Shown here one piece after another: positions 44,187 to 53,100 of a stretch of 64,000 nucleotides of DNA; position 1 is the first letter of the stretch; the number at the start of each line of letters is the position of its first letter. Below the pieces are notes generated by a model. The model did not search any database and was not told the origin of the DNA. It saw only the letters and a list, made by a program, of their open reading frames with translations. The DNA comes from JAFGCL01 sp964423835 (lineage in GTDB: Bacteria > Chloroflexota > Dehalococcoidia > UBA2247 > RBG-13-53-26). The stretch is taken from contig CAYRGJ010000003.1 of the NCBI GenBank assembly GCA_964423835.1, forward strand, positions 1 through 64,000, given 5' to 3'. A program made the position numbers and the translations under genes.

Positions 44187-47100
44187 GAGGCCCCCTTTCT
44201 GCCGCCGTCAGACCAGACAGCCCTCACCCTGGTGCCATGACCTTTGCTGGCCTCGATGGTCAGGGTGGCGCCGATAGCCTCGATCCTTTCGTGCATTATA
44301 CGCAATCCCAGGCTCCGGGGGGAGACCCCCTGGGGGTCGAACCCCGACCCGTTGTCATACACGCTCAGGTCCGCCGCCCCCACGCGGCAGCTCAACCGCA
44401 CCTGGGCCTCGGTGGCCCCCGAGTGCTTGACCACGTTGTTCAGGGCCTCCTGGGCCACCCGGTACAGGGCCACCTGGACCTCCGGCGGCACACCGCACTT
44501 CCCCCGGAACTTGAGGGTCAGGCTCATGGCAGTCTGGGCCGTGGCGGCCTCCACCAGCTGCCGCAGCAGCTCCACCAGCCCCACCTCACCCAGGGCCCCC
44601 GGCCGCAGCTCCAGCAGCAGCATCCTCATCTCCGCCAGGGCGCCCCGGGTCAGCCGGCGCAGCTCCTCCAGGCGGCGCCTGGCCTCCGCCCGGTCCCGGT
44701 TCCACAGCCGCGGCAGCACCTCGGCGATAAGGCTGGCCGAGAAGAGGGTCTGGGTGACGGCGTCATGCAGGTCCCGGGCCAGCCGCTGCCGCTCGGCGGC
44801 GGCGGCCTTCTCCTTGAGCTGCTCCGAGAGCATGTCGGCCACCCGGCGCTGCTCCGTCCGGTCCATCCCGATGCAGAGGACTTGGCGCAGGCGGCCCTCT
44901 TCATCGAGGAGCCCCTTGTTGGTCCAGCTGATCCACACCCGCTCGCCGTTGCGGCGCATGCCCTCGTTCTCGGTGACGAAGTGCTCCTCGGGGTGCTTGA
45001 CGATGCTCTTGATCTCGGCCTTCATGTCCTTTCCGGAGGAGTCCACCGGAGGGGCTATGGTGCCCACCACGTGGCGGCCGACGATTTCCGCTTCCTTGAA
45101 GCCGTAGAACTCCTCGGCGAAGCGGTTGAAGAAGGTGACCCTGCCCCTCTCGTCCAGCTCCAGGATGATGCTGTTGGCGTTCTCCACCAGCTCCCGGTAC
45201 CGGGCCTCGCTCTCCTGCAGCTTCTTCTGGGCCCGCTGGCGGTGCCCGATCTCTTCGATGAGCAGGCTGTTGGCCTCCTTCAGCTCCGCGGTGCGCTGCT
45301 CCACCCGGGCCTCCAGCTCGGCCTGGGCCTTGAGGATCTGCTCCTCCATCCGCTTTCGCTCGGTGATGATGTCCATGGATACCAGGGTGGCCCGCCGGCC
45401 TTCCCAGTCGATGAGGCAGGCGTTGGCCTCCGCCCACCCCACGTCGCCGGCCTTGTTCAGGAAGCGGAACTGGTAGGTGGCGGGGGCCTCCCCGCCCGAT
45501 ATCCTCCTGCTGTAGTAGTCCGATATTATCTCCCGGTCGTCCGGATGGATGAAGTCCAGGAAGGGTCGGACCAGGTACTCCTCCGCGGCATAGCCTGTCA
45601 CCGTGCTGAAGCGGCGATTGGCGAACCGGATCAGCCCGTCCTGCAGCACGGTGATGGCTTCGTTGGCATTCTCCACCACCACCCGGTTCCTCTCCTCCGA
45701 GGCCCGCAGGGTCTCCTCGGCCTGCCGCCGGCCGGTGACATCCACAATGGTGCACAGCAGGGCCGGATTCCCCTCGTATTGCGTCTCAATGACCATTCCG
45801 CTGACCCAGATCCACCTCCCGTCGACGGTGCGGGCCCGGGCCTCCCCGGGCTGCGTCGCCGCCCCCCGGTCTTCCAGGGCCCCGGCCATGGCCCGGGCGG
45901 CCTTCTCCCCGATGCCGGGCTCGACGTAATCCCGGAAGTCCAGGCCGACGCACTCTGCCGGTGAAGAGAACCCGAACATCCGGGCCGCCGCATCGTTGGC
46001 CTCCAGCACCTTGCCGGTCTCGGCGCTGATGATCTCCATGCCCACCTGGGTGTTCTCGAAGACCCGCCGGTACTTGGCCTCGCTCTCCTCCAGCGCCCGT
46101 CGGGCCCTGCGGCGCTCGGTGACGTCCCGCATGTTGACCAGCAGGCCGTTGACCGCCGGATCCTCGAGAAGGTTGCTCACCCGGGCCTCGATGAGCCGCC
46201 AGCCACCGTCCCGGTGCCGGGCGCGCACCTCGGCCACCAGCGTCTGGCCAGTGGCGGCGCAGCGCTGCAGGGCCTCGCCCGCGGCCGGGAGGTCGTCCGG
46301 ATGGATGGGGGCCAGCACGCTTTCACCCAGGCGCTCCGAGTCCGTTTCCAGCAGGCGCATGGCCCCGGGGCTGGCGTACTGCACCTGGCCCTCCCGGTCC
46401 ACCACCAGGATGCCTTCGGAGGAGGTCTCCAGCAGGGCCCGGAAGTAGCGCTCCCGGCGCTCCAGCTCCTCCTGCGCCCGCTTGCGCTCGGTGATGAGGG
46501 CCATCAGGCACAGCGCGGCGGGCTTCCCGCCCCAGGGCACCGCGGCCACGTTGGCCTCCACCCAGCCCGTCCCGCCGTCCTTCGTCAGGAAGCGGAACTG
46601 GTAGGTGGAGGGCGCCTCCTCGCCGGCCATGGCCCGGGCGTAGTGATCCCCCATTCTCTGGCGGTCGTCGGGGTGCAGCACATCCAGGAATGATGGCCTG
46701 CCCAGCAGTTCCTCGGCCGAGTAGCCGCTGGCCTGGGACAGCCGGCTGTTCACATAGACTATCCGCCCGTCCTGGAGCACCCCGATGGCCTCCGTGGCGT
46801 TATCCACCAGCAGCCGGTACTGCTCCTCCCGTTCGTGGAGCCTGATCTCGGCCTCGCTGGCCCGGGTGACATCGACCAGGGAGACCAGCATCGCCGGCCG
46901 CCCCTCGTACTCGAAGGACGTGGTCATGGCGGTCGCCCACGTCAGGCCGCCGTCCAGCTTCCTGAACCTGATGGTGGCCACCTTATCCCACGACGGGTCG
47001 GACGGCAGCCGGGCCATGTCGTTGATCACCCACTCCCGGTCCTCGGGCATGACCCACTCCAGGGGATCGATACCGATCAGGTCCGCGGGCGATCCGGCGC

Positions 47101-48730
47101 CGAACATGCGGGCCATGGAGCGGTTGGCCAGGATGACCCGGCCGGTTTGGACATCGACTACCTCCATGCCCAGCAGGGTGTGCTCGAACAGGTCCCGGTA
47201 CTTGGCTTCGCTGGCCTCCAGGGCCTGCCCGGCGGCGCGGCGCTCGGTGACGTCGGTGATGAGGGCCATCACCGACGGCTTCCCCTCCCAGCTGATAGGC
47301 ATGGCGCCGATCTCGGCCCACCTCGTCCCGCCATCCCGGTCGAGGACCCTGGCGGGGCAGGCCGATGCCCCATCCTCCCCCCTGGCCCTGGTCAAGAGGT
47401 GCTCGCGCACTGTCTCCAGGTCCTCCGGGTGCACCAGGGCGGACAGCGGCCGGGACTGCAGGTCAGCCGCGTCGTATCCGGTCAGCAGCGCGGCCGCGCG
47501 GTTGCCGAAGACTATCGCGCCCCCCTGGACCACCAGTATCCCCTGGTCGGTGTTCTCCACCAGGCGGCGGTACTTCTCCTCCGACTCCTGCAGCTTCAGC
47601 TCGGCATCGTGAGCGGCGGTGGTATCAATGACGCTGATGAGGATGGCGGCGCGGCCTTCATGCTCCAGGGAGGTGCCGGAGCCGGTCACGGTCAGGTCCC
47701 GCCCGTCCTGGGTCTTGACCCCCATGGTCACCGTCTGGCGGCTGGCCGGGTCCAGGAGAAGCTCGGCCATCCGCGTGCCAGCCCACTCCCTCTGCTCCGG
47801 CAGGACGAAGCCCAGGGCGTTGACGCCGCCCAGGTCCTCCGCCGACCGGAAGCCGAACATCCCGGCCATGGCGTTGTTGCCCAGCACCACCTGTCCGGTG
47901 TCCTCCTCCAGGACAGCCATGCCCGCCACCGCCTGGTCGAAGAGCTTCCGGTACGTGCCTTCGCTCTCCGCCAGCAGCGCCCGGTCCCTCCTCTGGGCGG
48001 TGATGTCCCGGGCAATCCCGTGGAAGCCGCTGGCCTTCCCCTCGGCGTCCCGCAGGCAGGTGATGTGGTTCTCCATCCAGACCGTGGAGCCATCCTTGCG
48101 GTAGTACTCCAGCTCAATACGCAGGGTCCGGCGCGGGTCGGCCGAGGGGTCCGCCTCCCGGGCCAGGTACTCATCCAGGGCAGCGTCCATCCGGGCCACG
48201 GACTCAGGGGTCATCTGCTCGGCCAGGTCCTGCTCCATTCGCTCGTCCTGGGTGAAGCCCAGGGCTGCCTGCACCGACGGGCTGACGTAGGCCGTGTTGA
48301 GGTGGATGTCGGATACCCAGATCACGTCGCTGGCGCTTTCCACGGCGACCCGGCACACCCCCAGCTCGCACGCCACAGCCTGCGCCAGCCTCTCGGCGGT
48401 CACATCCGAGATCAGAATGGCCAGGTGATCTCCAACCTTGAAGGCCCGGGTGACGACGCAGGCCTTCTCCCCGTCGGGCAGGAGCAGGGATTCCTCGGCC
48501 ACGAACCGTTCCCCCGTCTCCATAACCCGGAGGTACCGGTCACAGCGCTCCCTGTCGGTCAGGTCCGCCAGGTTCTGGCCGATAACATCCGCCCTGTTCG
48601 GCTTTCCCCCCAGGTAGCGCAGGGCGCTTTCGTCCACGTCCAACACCGTCAGGTGCCTGTCGCATATGGTGAAGGCGTCGGTGTCCCCGGCCTCCTGCAA
48701 GAGTGCGGTGCGCTCGCTATTGTCGGCCAT
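44183..48730 (-). CDS. soluble multi-PAS sensor histidine kinase (NarX/LiaS-type, ten PAS domains)
   Basis: 1515 residues from ATG 48730 (GGGAGGGTGAC upstream). No membrane span. Ten PAS-like units follow one another, recognisable by lines such as VESASDVIWVSDIHLNTAYV, GMAVLEEDTGQVVLGNNAMA, GILVVQGGAIVFGNRAAALL, AIGVLQDGRIVYVNSRLSQA, GILVVDREGQVQYASPGAMR and IILELDERGRVTFFNRFAEE. Many have a PAC end with ALITDVTERR-like text. The kinase core is HisKA_3 (RQRLARDLHDAVTQTLFSAS, His near residue 1310) with an HATPase domain (YDNGSGFDPQGVSPRSLGLR). It should phosphorylate the overlapping NarL-type regulator. Ligands are probably redox, heme, flavin or small molecules in the cytoplasm. Confidence 0.92.
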   Translation of the reverse strand: MADNSERTALLQEAGDTDAFTICDRHLTVLDVDESALRYLGGKPNRADVIGQNLADLTDRERCDRYLRVMETGERFVAEESLLLPDGEKACVVTRAFKVGDHLAILISDVTAERLAQAVACELGVCRVAVESASDVIWVSDIHLNTAYVSPSVQAALGFTQDERMEQDLAEQMTPESVARMDAALDEYLAREADPSADPRRTLRIELEYYRKDGSTVWMENHITCLRDAEGKASGFHGIARDITAQRRDRALLAESEGTYRKLFDQAVAGMAVLEEDTGQVVLGNNAMAGMFGFRSAEDLGGVNALGFVLPEQREWAGTRMAELLLDPASRQTVTMGVKTQDGRDLTVTGSGTSLEHEGRAAILISVIDTTAAHDAELKLQESEEKYRRLVENTDQGILVVQGGAIVFGNRAAALLTGYDAADLQSRPLSALVHPEDLETVREHLLTRARGEDGASACPARVLDRDGGTRWAEIGAMPISWEGKPSVMALITDVTERRAAGQALEASEAKYRDLFEHTLLGMEVVDVQTGRVILANRSMARMFGAGSPADLIGIDPLEWVMPEDREWVINDMARLPSDPSWDKVATIRFRKLDGGLTWATAMTTSFEYEGRPAMLVSLVDVTRASEAEIRLHEREEQYRLLVDNATEAIGVLQDGRIVYVNSRLSQASGYSAEELLGRPSFLDVLHPDDRQRMGDHYARAMAGEEAPSTYQFRFLTKDGGTGWVEANVAAVPWGGKPAALCLMALITERKRAQEELERRERYFRALLETSSEGILVVDREGQVQYASPGAMRLLETDSERLGESVLAPIHPDDLPAAGEALQRCAATGQTLVAEVRARHRDGGWRLIEARVSNLLEDPAVNGLLVNMRDVTERRRARRALEESEAKYRRVFENTQVGMEIISAETGKVLEANDAAARMFGFSSPAECVGLDFRDYVEPGIGEKAARAMAGALEDRGAATQPGEARARTVDGRWIWVSGMVIETQYEGNPALLCTIVDVTGRRQAEETLRASEERNRVVVENANEAITVLQDGLIRFANRRFSTVTGYAAEEYLVRPFLDFIHPDDREIISDYYSRRISGGEAPATYQFRFLNKAGDVGWAEANACLIDWEGRRATLVSMDIITERKRMEEQILKAQAELEARVEQRTAELKEANSLLIEEIGHRQRAQKKLQESEARYRELVENANSIILELDERGRVTFFNRFAEEFYGFKEAEIVGRHVVGTIAPPVDSSGKDMKAEIKSIVKHPEEHFVTENEGMRRNGERVWISWTNKGLLDEEGRLRQVLCIGMDRTEQRRVADMLSEQLKEKAAAAERQRLARDLHDAVTQTLFSASLIAEVLPRLWNRDRAEARRRLEELRRLTRGALAEMRMLLLELRPGALGEVGLVELLRQLVEAATAQTAMSLTLKFRGKCGVPPEVQVALYRVAQEALNNVVKHSGATEAQVRLSCRVGAADLSVYDNGSGFDPQGVSPRSLGLRIMHERIEAIGATLTIEASKGHGTRVRAVWSDGGRKGAS

Positions 48731-48898
48731 GTCACCCTCCCCCCTGGTGCCTCTCTGCAAGCGTAGAACGCATAACAGGAGCATTCTATCATGGCACGGC
48801 AATAGCCCTAGGTGGGCCCGGGACGATGGCCGGGAGCGCCCGCAGGCGGCCGGGAGCCGCTGCAGTCCGGCCGGAGCCGCCGACGGATGGGCTATGCG

Positions 48899-49285
48899 CT
48901 AGGAGGGCCGGTCGGGTGTTTCGTCAGATTCCGCATCCGACGTCTGGTCCGGGCTCTCTTCGGAGGGACCCTCGCCAGATTCCTCTGCCTCTTCCTCTTC
49001 TTCTTCCTCCTCCTCGGGCTCCTCGATCGCCTCCAGGCCGGCGATGCTGGCCCTGGAGACCTTCATCCGGGCCCCGTCCTCGAGCTTCAGCACCATGGTG
49101 TCCTCGCTGACGCTGTCCACCTCGCCGTAGATGCCGCCCATGGTGATCACCCGGGTGCCGGGCTTGAGGGCCTTCATCATGGCCTCATGCTCCTTCATCT
49201 TCTTGCGCTGCGGGCGCATCATCAGGAAGTACCAGGCGCCGAGCATGAGCGCCACCAGGGCCACCCAGTATAGAATCGTCGTCAT
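48899..49285 (-). CDS. yajC: preprotein translocase subunit YajC
   Basis: 128 residues from ATG 49285 (GGAGCGG upstream). One N-terminal helix (ILYWVALVALMLGAWYFLMM) is followed by the family signature RPQRKKMKEHEAMMKALKPG and VITMGGIYGEVDSVSEDTMV. The tail from about residue 90 is a long run of Glu with Ser and Asp, unusual but harmless. It associates with SecDF at the Sec translocon. No secD or secF is in view. Confidence 0.9.
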   Translation of the reverse strand: MTTILYWVALVALMLGAWYFLMMRPQRKKMKEHEAMMKALKPGTRVITMGGIYGEVDSVSEDTMVLKLEDGARMKVSRASIAGLEAIEEPEEEEEEEEEAEESGEGPSEESPDQTSDAESDETPDRPS

Positions 49286-49366
49286 CTTTGACCGCTCCTT
49301 CCCCAATATGCTAGGGCATCCGGCCCCGGGGCGCAATGTTTGAGGACGGGGCGTGTCTGGGGACGG

Positions 49367-49417
49367 GCGTGTTCGGGACACACTGGCGTGTTCCGGACAC
49401 ACTGGCGTGTTCGGGCG
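49367..49417. repeat. 19-bp tandem repeat with operator-like near-palindrome
   Basis: GCGTGTTCGGGACACACTG (49367-49385), GCGTGTTCCGGACACACTG (49386-49404) and a partial third copy. GTGTTCCGGACAC is nearly self-complementary. Lies in the short gap between the 117-residue protein gene and yajC, both on the minus strand. Confidence 0.7.
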
Positions 49418-49422
49418 ATATC

Positions 49423-49776
49423 CTATTCCACCGGCGAGCCGAGGCTGCGCTCTCCTGCAGGCGAAGGCCGGCCGCGTGCGCTCCGGCCAGCCCTGACCGC
49501 GATGTGCTCGCGGCGGATATTGAGCCGGCCCCCCAGCTCGCTGGCGAACCGCTGGGCGTCCTGCCTCCTCTCGAAGGCCATCAGCGGCATCCCGTGCTTC
49601 TCTTCGATCCATCCGTCAAACCGCGAAATGCGTTTCCGGATGAACCGCGCCAGCTCGTCATTCCTGTTGGGGCCCAAGTTCCTGGTGACTCGGACCTCGT
49701 AGTACCCTCGTTGTCTCGGAGCAAAGCCTTCCCTGGGAGCAAACCGGCGTATCCTGGCCTCCACGCGTCCGTACAT
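49423..49776 (-). CDS. 117-aa conserved-looking hypothetical protein
   Basis: ATG 49776 follows GGGGAGAGGAG. The protein begins MYGRVEARIRRFAPREGFAP and contains YYEVRVTRNLGPNRNDELAR and HGMPLMAFERRQDAQRFASE. Basic, soluble, no recognised family. The frame is open much further upstream, but those codons are antisense to the glyoxalase-like gene. Confidence 0.6.
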   Translation of the reverse strand: MYGRVEARIRRFAPREGFAPRQRGYYEVRVTRNLGPNRNDELARFIRKRISRFDGWIEEKHGMPLMAFERRQDAQRFASELGGRLNIRREHIAVRAGRSARGRPSPAGERSLGSPVE

Positions 49777-50016
49777 GTCACTCCTCTCCCCGGCGATGCA
49801 GGGGCATCTGCAGTCAACGCCCGCGCGGCCGGAAACAACGTGACCGTGCCGGGGAGGGATGGGCGCGGGGGGCACCTTGATGATAGCACCGCCGTCAACG
49901 GACGAGAAGGGCCCGCAGCACCCGGGGGCCCTGAAGGTCCCGGCGGGACTTGTCTTGAGGCCGCGGATGATGGCAGAATCATGGCCAGAGCAACCCAACC
50001 GTCCGAAAGGGGGAGC

Positions 50017-50457
50017 ATGAAACCTCAAGGAGTGAACAGGGTGACCATAGCCGTCAAGGACCTGGACAGCGCGGTGGCCTTCTATTCGAAGCTGCTGGGG
50101 GCTACCTTCCACGACCAGGACCGGCCGGCGAAATCGCTGGGCATCAGGTGCGCCATCAGCTGGGACGCGGGGATTGAGCTGGTGAGCCCCCTGCCGGGGC
50201 AGGAATCTTTCGTCACCAGGGTCATCGCCCTGAAAGGCGAGGGGCTGATCGGCGTGGTCTTCGCCGTGGACGACGTCGAGGCCTGCCGGCGGAAGGCTGA
50301 AGAGATGAAGATAAAGGTCCGCCCGCTGGTAGACTACAGCCCCCGGGAGATCGAGGAATACCTGCAGAACCGGTTCCGGAAATACACCGAGTACACGCTC
50401 TCCGCCGCCGAAACCCATGGAGTGGGCCCGATCATAGGCCAGATAGAGCCGCGCTGA
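50017..50457 (+). CDS. glyoxalase/bleomycin-resistance (VOC) family protein
   Basis: 146 residues from ATG 50017 behind AAAGGGGGAG. One betaalphabetabetabeta half, VNRVTIAVKDLDSAVAFYSK then LLGATF, and a second half with LIGVVFAVDDVEACRRKAEE. Possible metal ligands are Glu in GIELVSPLPG and late acidic residues; the usual first His (HxxxxVxDL) is replaced (TIAVKDL). So it may be a binding or non-standard VOC enzyme. Single plus-strand gene between minus-strand neighbours. Confidence 0.8.
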   Translation: MKPQGVNRVTIAVKDLDSAVAFYSKLLGATFHDQDRPAKSLGIRCAISWDAGIELVSPLPGQESFVTRVIALKGEGLIGVVFAVDDVEACRRKAEEMKIKVRPLVDYSPREIEEYLQNRFRKYTEYTLSAAETHGVGPIIGQIEPR

Positions 50458-50567
50458 GGTCCGGCGCCTGCCGGGTTCCCGCCGGGCGGCGGAGCCCGAC
50501 CCCGGCGGCGGAGCTCGACCCGGGCGGCCGGACCGGAGCCCGGCGAAACGGCGGGCTCGCCCCCCAC

Positions 50568-51584
50568 CTACTCCTCGGCGCGCAACGCCGCTGCCCCGGG
50601 ATCGGAAGGGGACCTGGCCACCAGCCACGGCTGGCAGGCTGCCATGCTCACCGTGTAGCCCAGCTTGACCACCCCCGCCGGCAGCCCCCCGGACTGGAGC
50701 GACCGCCGGGTGATGCGGGGGAAGCCGTCTTCGACCCGGTACAGGTTCTCGGATACGATGCGGAGCTTCCGGGCGCCGCCGGACCGGTCGCCGGCGCTGT
50801 AGCCTCGCATGGCCAGCCTGCGGTCGAGATCCGCCAGGGCGCGGGGGTCATTGAGGCCCGCCGCCAGGCCATGGACGAGGCTGTGCAGGCTGTCCGTGGC
50901 CACGGCATCCTCACGCACCTGCAGGCTGAACAGGAAGAGCCGACCCAGCTGGGGATCATCCATCTGGTCCAGGCTCGATATGAGGTGCTGCACCTCTTCG
51001 TTGGAACGGCCTTCCGACACCTTCACCTCGACGGCCGCCGCCGGCCACCGGTAGTCATATTGCGAGCCCTGGCCACCCTTCCAGCCCTCGAGCACCCGGG
51101 GGGTGACCGGCGCCAGCCATTTCTGCATGAACCACAGCTCCCCGAAGAGCTTCAGGGACCTCTCCCGGCTCATCCCCTCCGCGCCGGTGCTCCAGAATGT
51201 GCGCCAGCGCGACAGGGTGCTGATGATGACGTCGCGAGCGCTGCCGTGCGGCCGGAGCAGGACCCGGAGCAGGTCCTCGGCCACCGCATTGAAGGTGGGG
51301 TTCTGGGCCGGGTCGACGCAGGCCAGGTCTACGTACAACGCCTCCGGGTCCACCCCCACCCGGCGCCTGGCGGTGGTCACCTCCAGACCCCGGGTACGCT
51401 GTTGCGACAGGGGCGGCGTATTGTCGGGGACCTGAATCAGAAGGTGGCGGTGCTCCCGGGCGTCCAATCCCAGGTAGACCGGCTGGCTCCGGGGCATTCC
51501 GGTGGCCCTCCGGCCGCTGATGCCGTCAGGGGACTCGGGGGCCTCCAGGGTGCCCCATGAGGTTTCCAGATCCTCCAGATTCAT
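50568..51584 (-). CDS. PD-(D/E)XK motif protein, DUF4420-like
   Basis: 338 residues from ATG 51584 (CAGGAGGGC upstream). Features that match the DUF4420 PD-(D/E)XK family: the opening SWGTLEAPESPDGISGRR, GLDAREHRHLLIQVPDN, a central RSLKLFGELWFMQKWLAP (the GELWFL-type helix), the nuclease-like SQYDYRWPAAAVEVKVSEG with Asp and E-x-K in the right order, and a late YRVEDGFPRITRRSL. In other genomes this family sits with Z1-domain, Vsr-like and ATPase genes in defence islands. Here it is alone. Confidence 0.72.
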   Translation of the reverse strand: MNLEDLETSWGTLEAPESPDGISGRRATGMPRSQPVYLGLDAREHRHLLIQVPDNTPPLSQQRTRGLEVTTARRRVGVDPEALYVDLACVDPAQNPTFNAVAEDLLRVLLRPHGSARDVIISTLSRWRTFWSTGAEGMSRERSLKLFGELWFMQKWLAPVTPRVLEGWKGGQGSQYDYRWPAAAVEVKVSEGRSNEEVQHLISSLDQMDDPQLGRLFLFSLQVREDAVATDSLHSLVHGLAAGLNDPRALADLDRRLAMRGYSAGDRSGGARKLRIVSENLYRVEDGFPRITRRSLQSGGLPAGVVKLGYTVSMAACQPWLVARSPSDPGAAALRAEE

Positions 51585-51716
51585 GATTGCCCTCCTGCGG
51601 GCCTCCTGGCTGGTGCCTGTCGTGCCGGAGGCGACTGCGTCCGAACCGAAAAAGTCGACTGCATCTTATGGCAGAGCAGGCGCGGGCGTCAATACCCCTG
51701 GGGCGACTCCGCCCCT

Positions 51717-52094
51717 TCAATCCCCTGGACTGGCGGCCGAGATGACCGCCTTGACGGCGGCGATGATGGCCGCGGGGGCCATCAGCAGGCCAAAGCAGTA
51801 GACGATGCCCAGCACGTTCTCGGCCAGCGGCCGTGATATGTCAGCCACGGGAGCCAGTCCACCATTCATCCCCCAGGTGCCCAGGATGAGCAGGGCCACC
51901 GCCGCCGCCATAATGACTCCACCCTCCTTGGCGGTAACATTGAGCAGTCCGATGGCCACTCCGGCCAGCACCAGGACCCAGATTACGAAGTCATTGGTGG
52001 GTGTGGACACCCCTCCCCATATGCCGCCGAAGACGGCAAACAGCACCCCGACAATGAAAGCCACCCTGCCAATAATGGATAGAGTGCCCGACAC
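51717..52094 (-). CDS. 125-aa four-span membrane protein, unknown
   Basis: GTG 52094 follows GGAGGTGACC. Four hydrophobic segments: VAFIVGVLFAVFGGIWGG, FVIWVLVLAGVAIGLLNV, GVIMAAAVALLILGTWGM and IVYCFGLLMAPAAIIAAV. No catalytic motif. It follows the HEAT-repeat gene in the same direction and may be co-transcribed with it. Function unknown. Confidence 0.65.
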   Translation of the reverse strand: MSGTLSIIGRVAFIVGVLFAVFGGIWGGVSTPTNDFVIWVLVLAGVAIGLLNVTAKEGGVIMAAAVALLILGTWGMNGGLAPVADISRPLAENVLGIVYCFGLLMAPAAIIAAVKAVISAASPGD

Positions 52095-52209
52095 TGGTCA
52101 CCTCCGCTCCGGCCCACTGCAGGGCCAGCCGTACTTCATCGCCGTCGGCGAGGCCCGGGCTCCCTGGCGGCCGGCAGAACGCCTCCGGCCGCCTGTGCCG
52201 CCCGCCGGC

Positions 52210-52782
52210 CTAATGGGGGTGTGCGCCGGCCGCCCCGACGGCGCCCGGCCCTTTCCCGACGGATACCTTGGCCAGGGCCATCCTGGCGGCGTCCCTCACC
52301 GAGGTCTCGCTGTCCGTGAGGGCCAGCATCAGCGGCCCGAGGGCCCTCGAGTCCCGCAGGTTCCCCAGGGCCCGGGCTGACCATTCCCTGACTGCCCTCT
52401 CCCTGTCCTTGAGAGCGCTGATCAGGGGGTCCACCCCTCGGGTGCTTCCGATGTCGCCCAGGGCCGCCGCCGCATGCAGCCGCACATACCAGTCCTGGTC
52501 GGCCAGGGCCTCCGAGAGGGGCTCCACCGCCCTGGGATCGCCGATCATGCCCAGGCCCTCGGCGGCGGCGAAGCGGACACCCCGGTCCGGGTCCTTCAGG
52601 CCGCGGAGAAGCGGCTCGACTGACCGGGCATCACGTATGACGCCCAGGGAATGCGCCGCCCTGGCCCTGAGGGACGGGGCCTTCCGGTATTTCAGGACCC
52701 TGGCCAGCCCCTTGACGTCCTTCCGGGACTCCATCCGATCGATGTTGGAGTTGAACCTGACGAACGTGTCCAGCAGCCACAT
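52210..52782 (-). CDS. HEAT-repeat (PBS-lyase-like) protein
   Basis: 190 residues from ATG 52782 (AAAGGAGG upstream). Five HEAT units with the repeated core RxxAAxxLGxIxDxRAVEPL, e.g. VRFAAAEGLGMIGDPRAVEP and VRLHAAAALGDIGSTRGVDP. A protein-interaction scaffold without catalytic residues. The 34-residue TIPAQMF peptide ends 13 bases upstream, so the two are almost certainly translated from one message. Confidence 0.85.
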   Translation of the reverse strand: MWLLDTFVRFNSNIDRMESRKDVKGLARVLKYRKAPSLRARAAHSLGVIRDARSVEPLLRGLKDPDRGVRFAAAEGLGMIGDPRAVEPLSEALADQDWYVRLHAAAALGDIGSTRGVDPLISALKDRERAVREWSARALGNLRDSRALGPLMLALTDSETSVRDAARMALAKVSVGKGPGAVGAAGAHPH

Positions 52783-52795
52783 GGCTATGCCTCCT

Positions 52796-52900
52796 TTAGA
52801 ACATCTGCGCCGGGATGGTATAGCCGCTGCCCGAAGCGGAACGTTTGCCGCCCCGCCTCGGCTCCGGCTTCTGTCCCGGTTTAGGCTTGCTCTCTGCCAT
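52796..52900 (-). CDS. 34-aa orphan peptide with C-terminal TIPAQMF
   Basis: Minus-strand frame beginning MAESKPKPGQKPEPRRGG and ending GSGYTIPAQMF. GGAGAG lies upstream of ATG 52900, and the stop is followed at once by the ribosome site of the HEAT-repeat gene. Basic and flexible, no signal peptide. It shares start (MA + acidic), size and the TIPAQM + hydrophobic end with the peptide at 14460-14567, although the middles differ. Its operon position suggests the HEAT-repeat protein as a possible partner (inference). Confidence 0.65.
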   Translation of the reverse strand: MAESKPKPGQKPEPRRGGKRSASGSGYTIPAQMF

Positions 52901-53100
52901 CCTCTTCACTCTCCGCAGCCCTGCCCCGAGCTGAACTGCGAGTCTAGGCCGTGAATGTTGGAAATGCGCTTGAGGAATGTTGGAAACGCGTTAGAATGCG
53001 GGGCCCAGGCTCGCGCCGGGGGAGATCGAGGACAGGGCCCGTCAGGTCAGGGGCGCGCGTTCCGAATCCCCGCCGGCGGTGTGCGCCGGGGGGACCGGTC

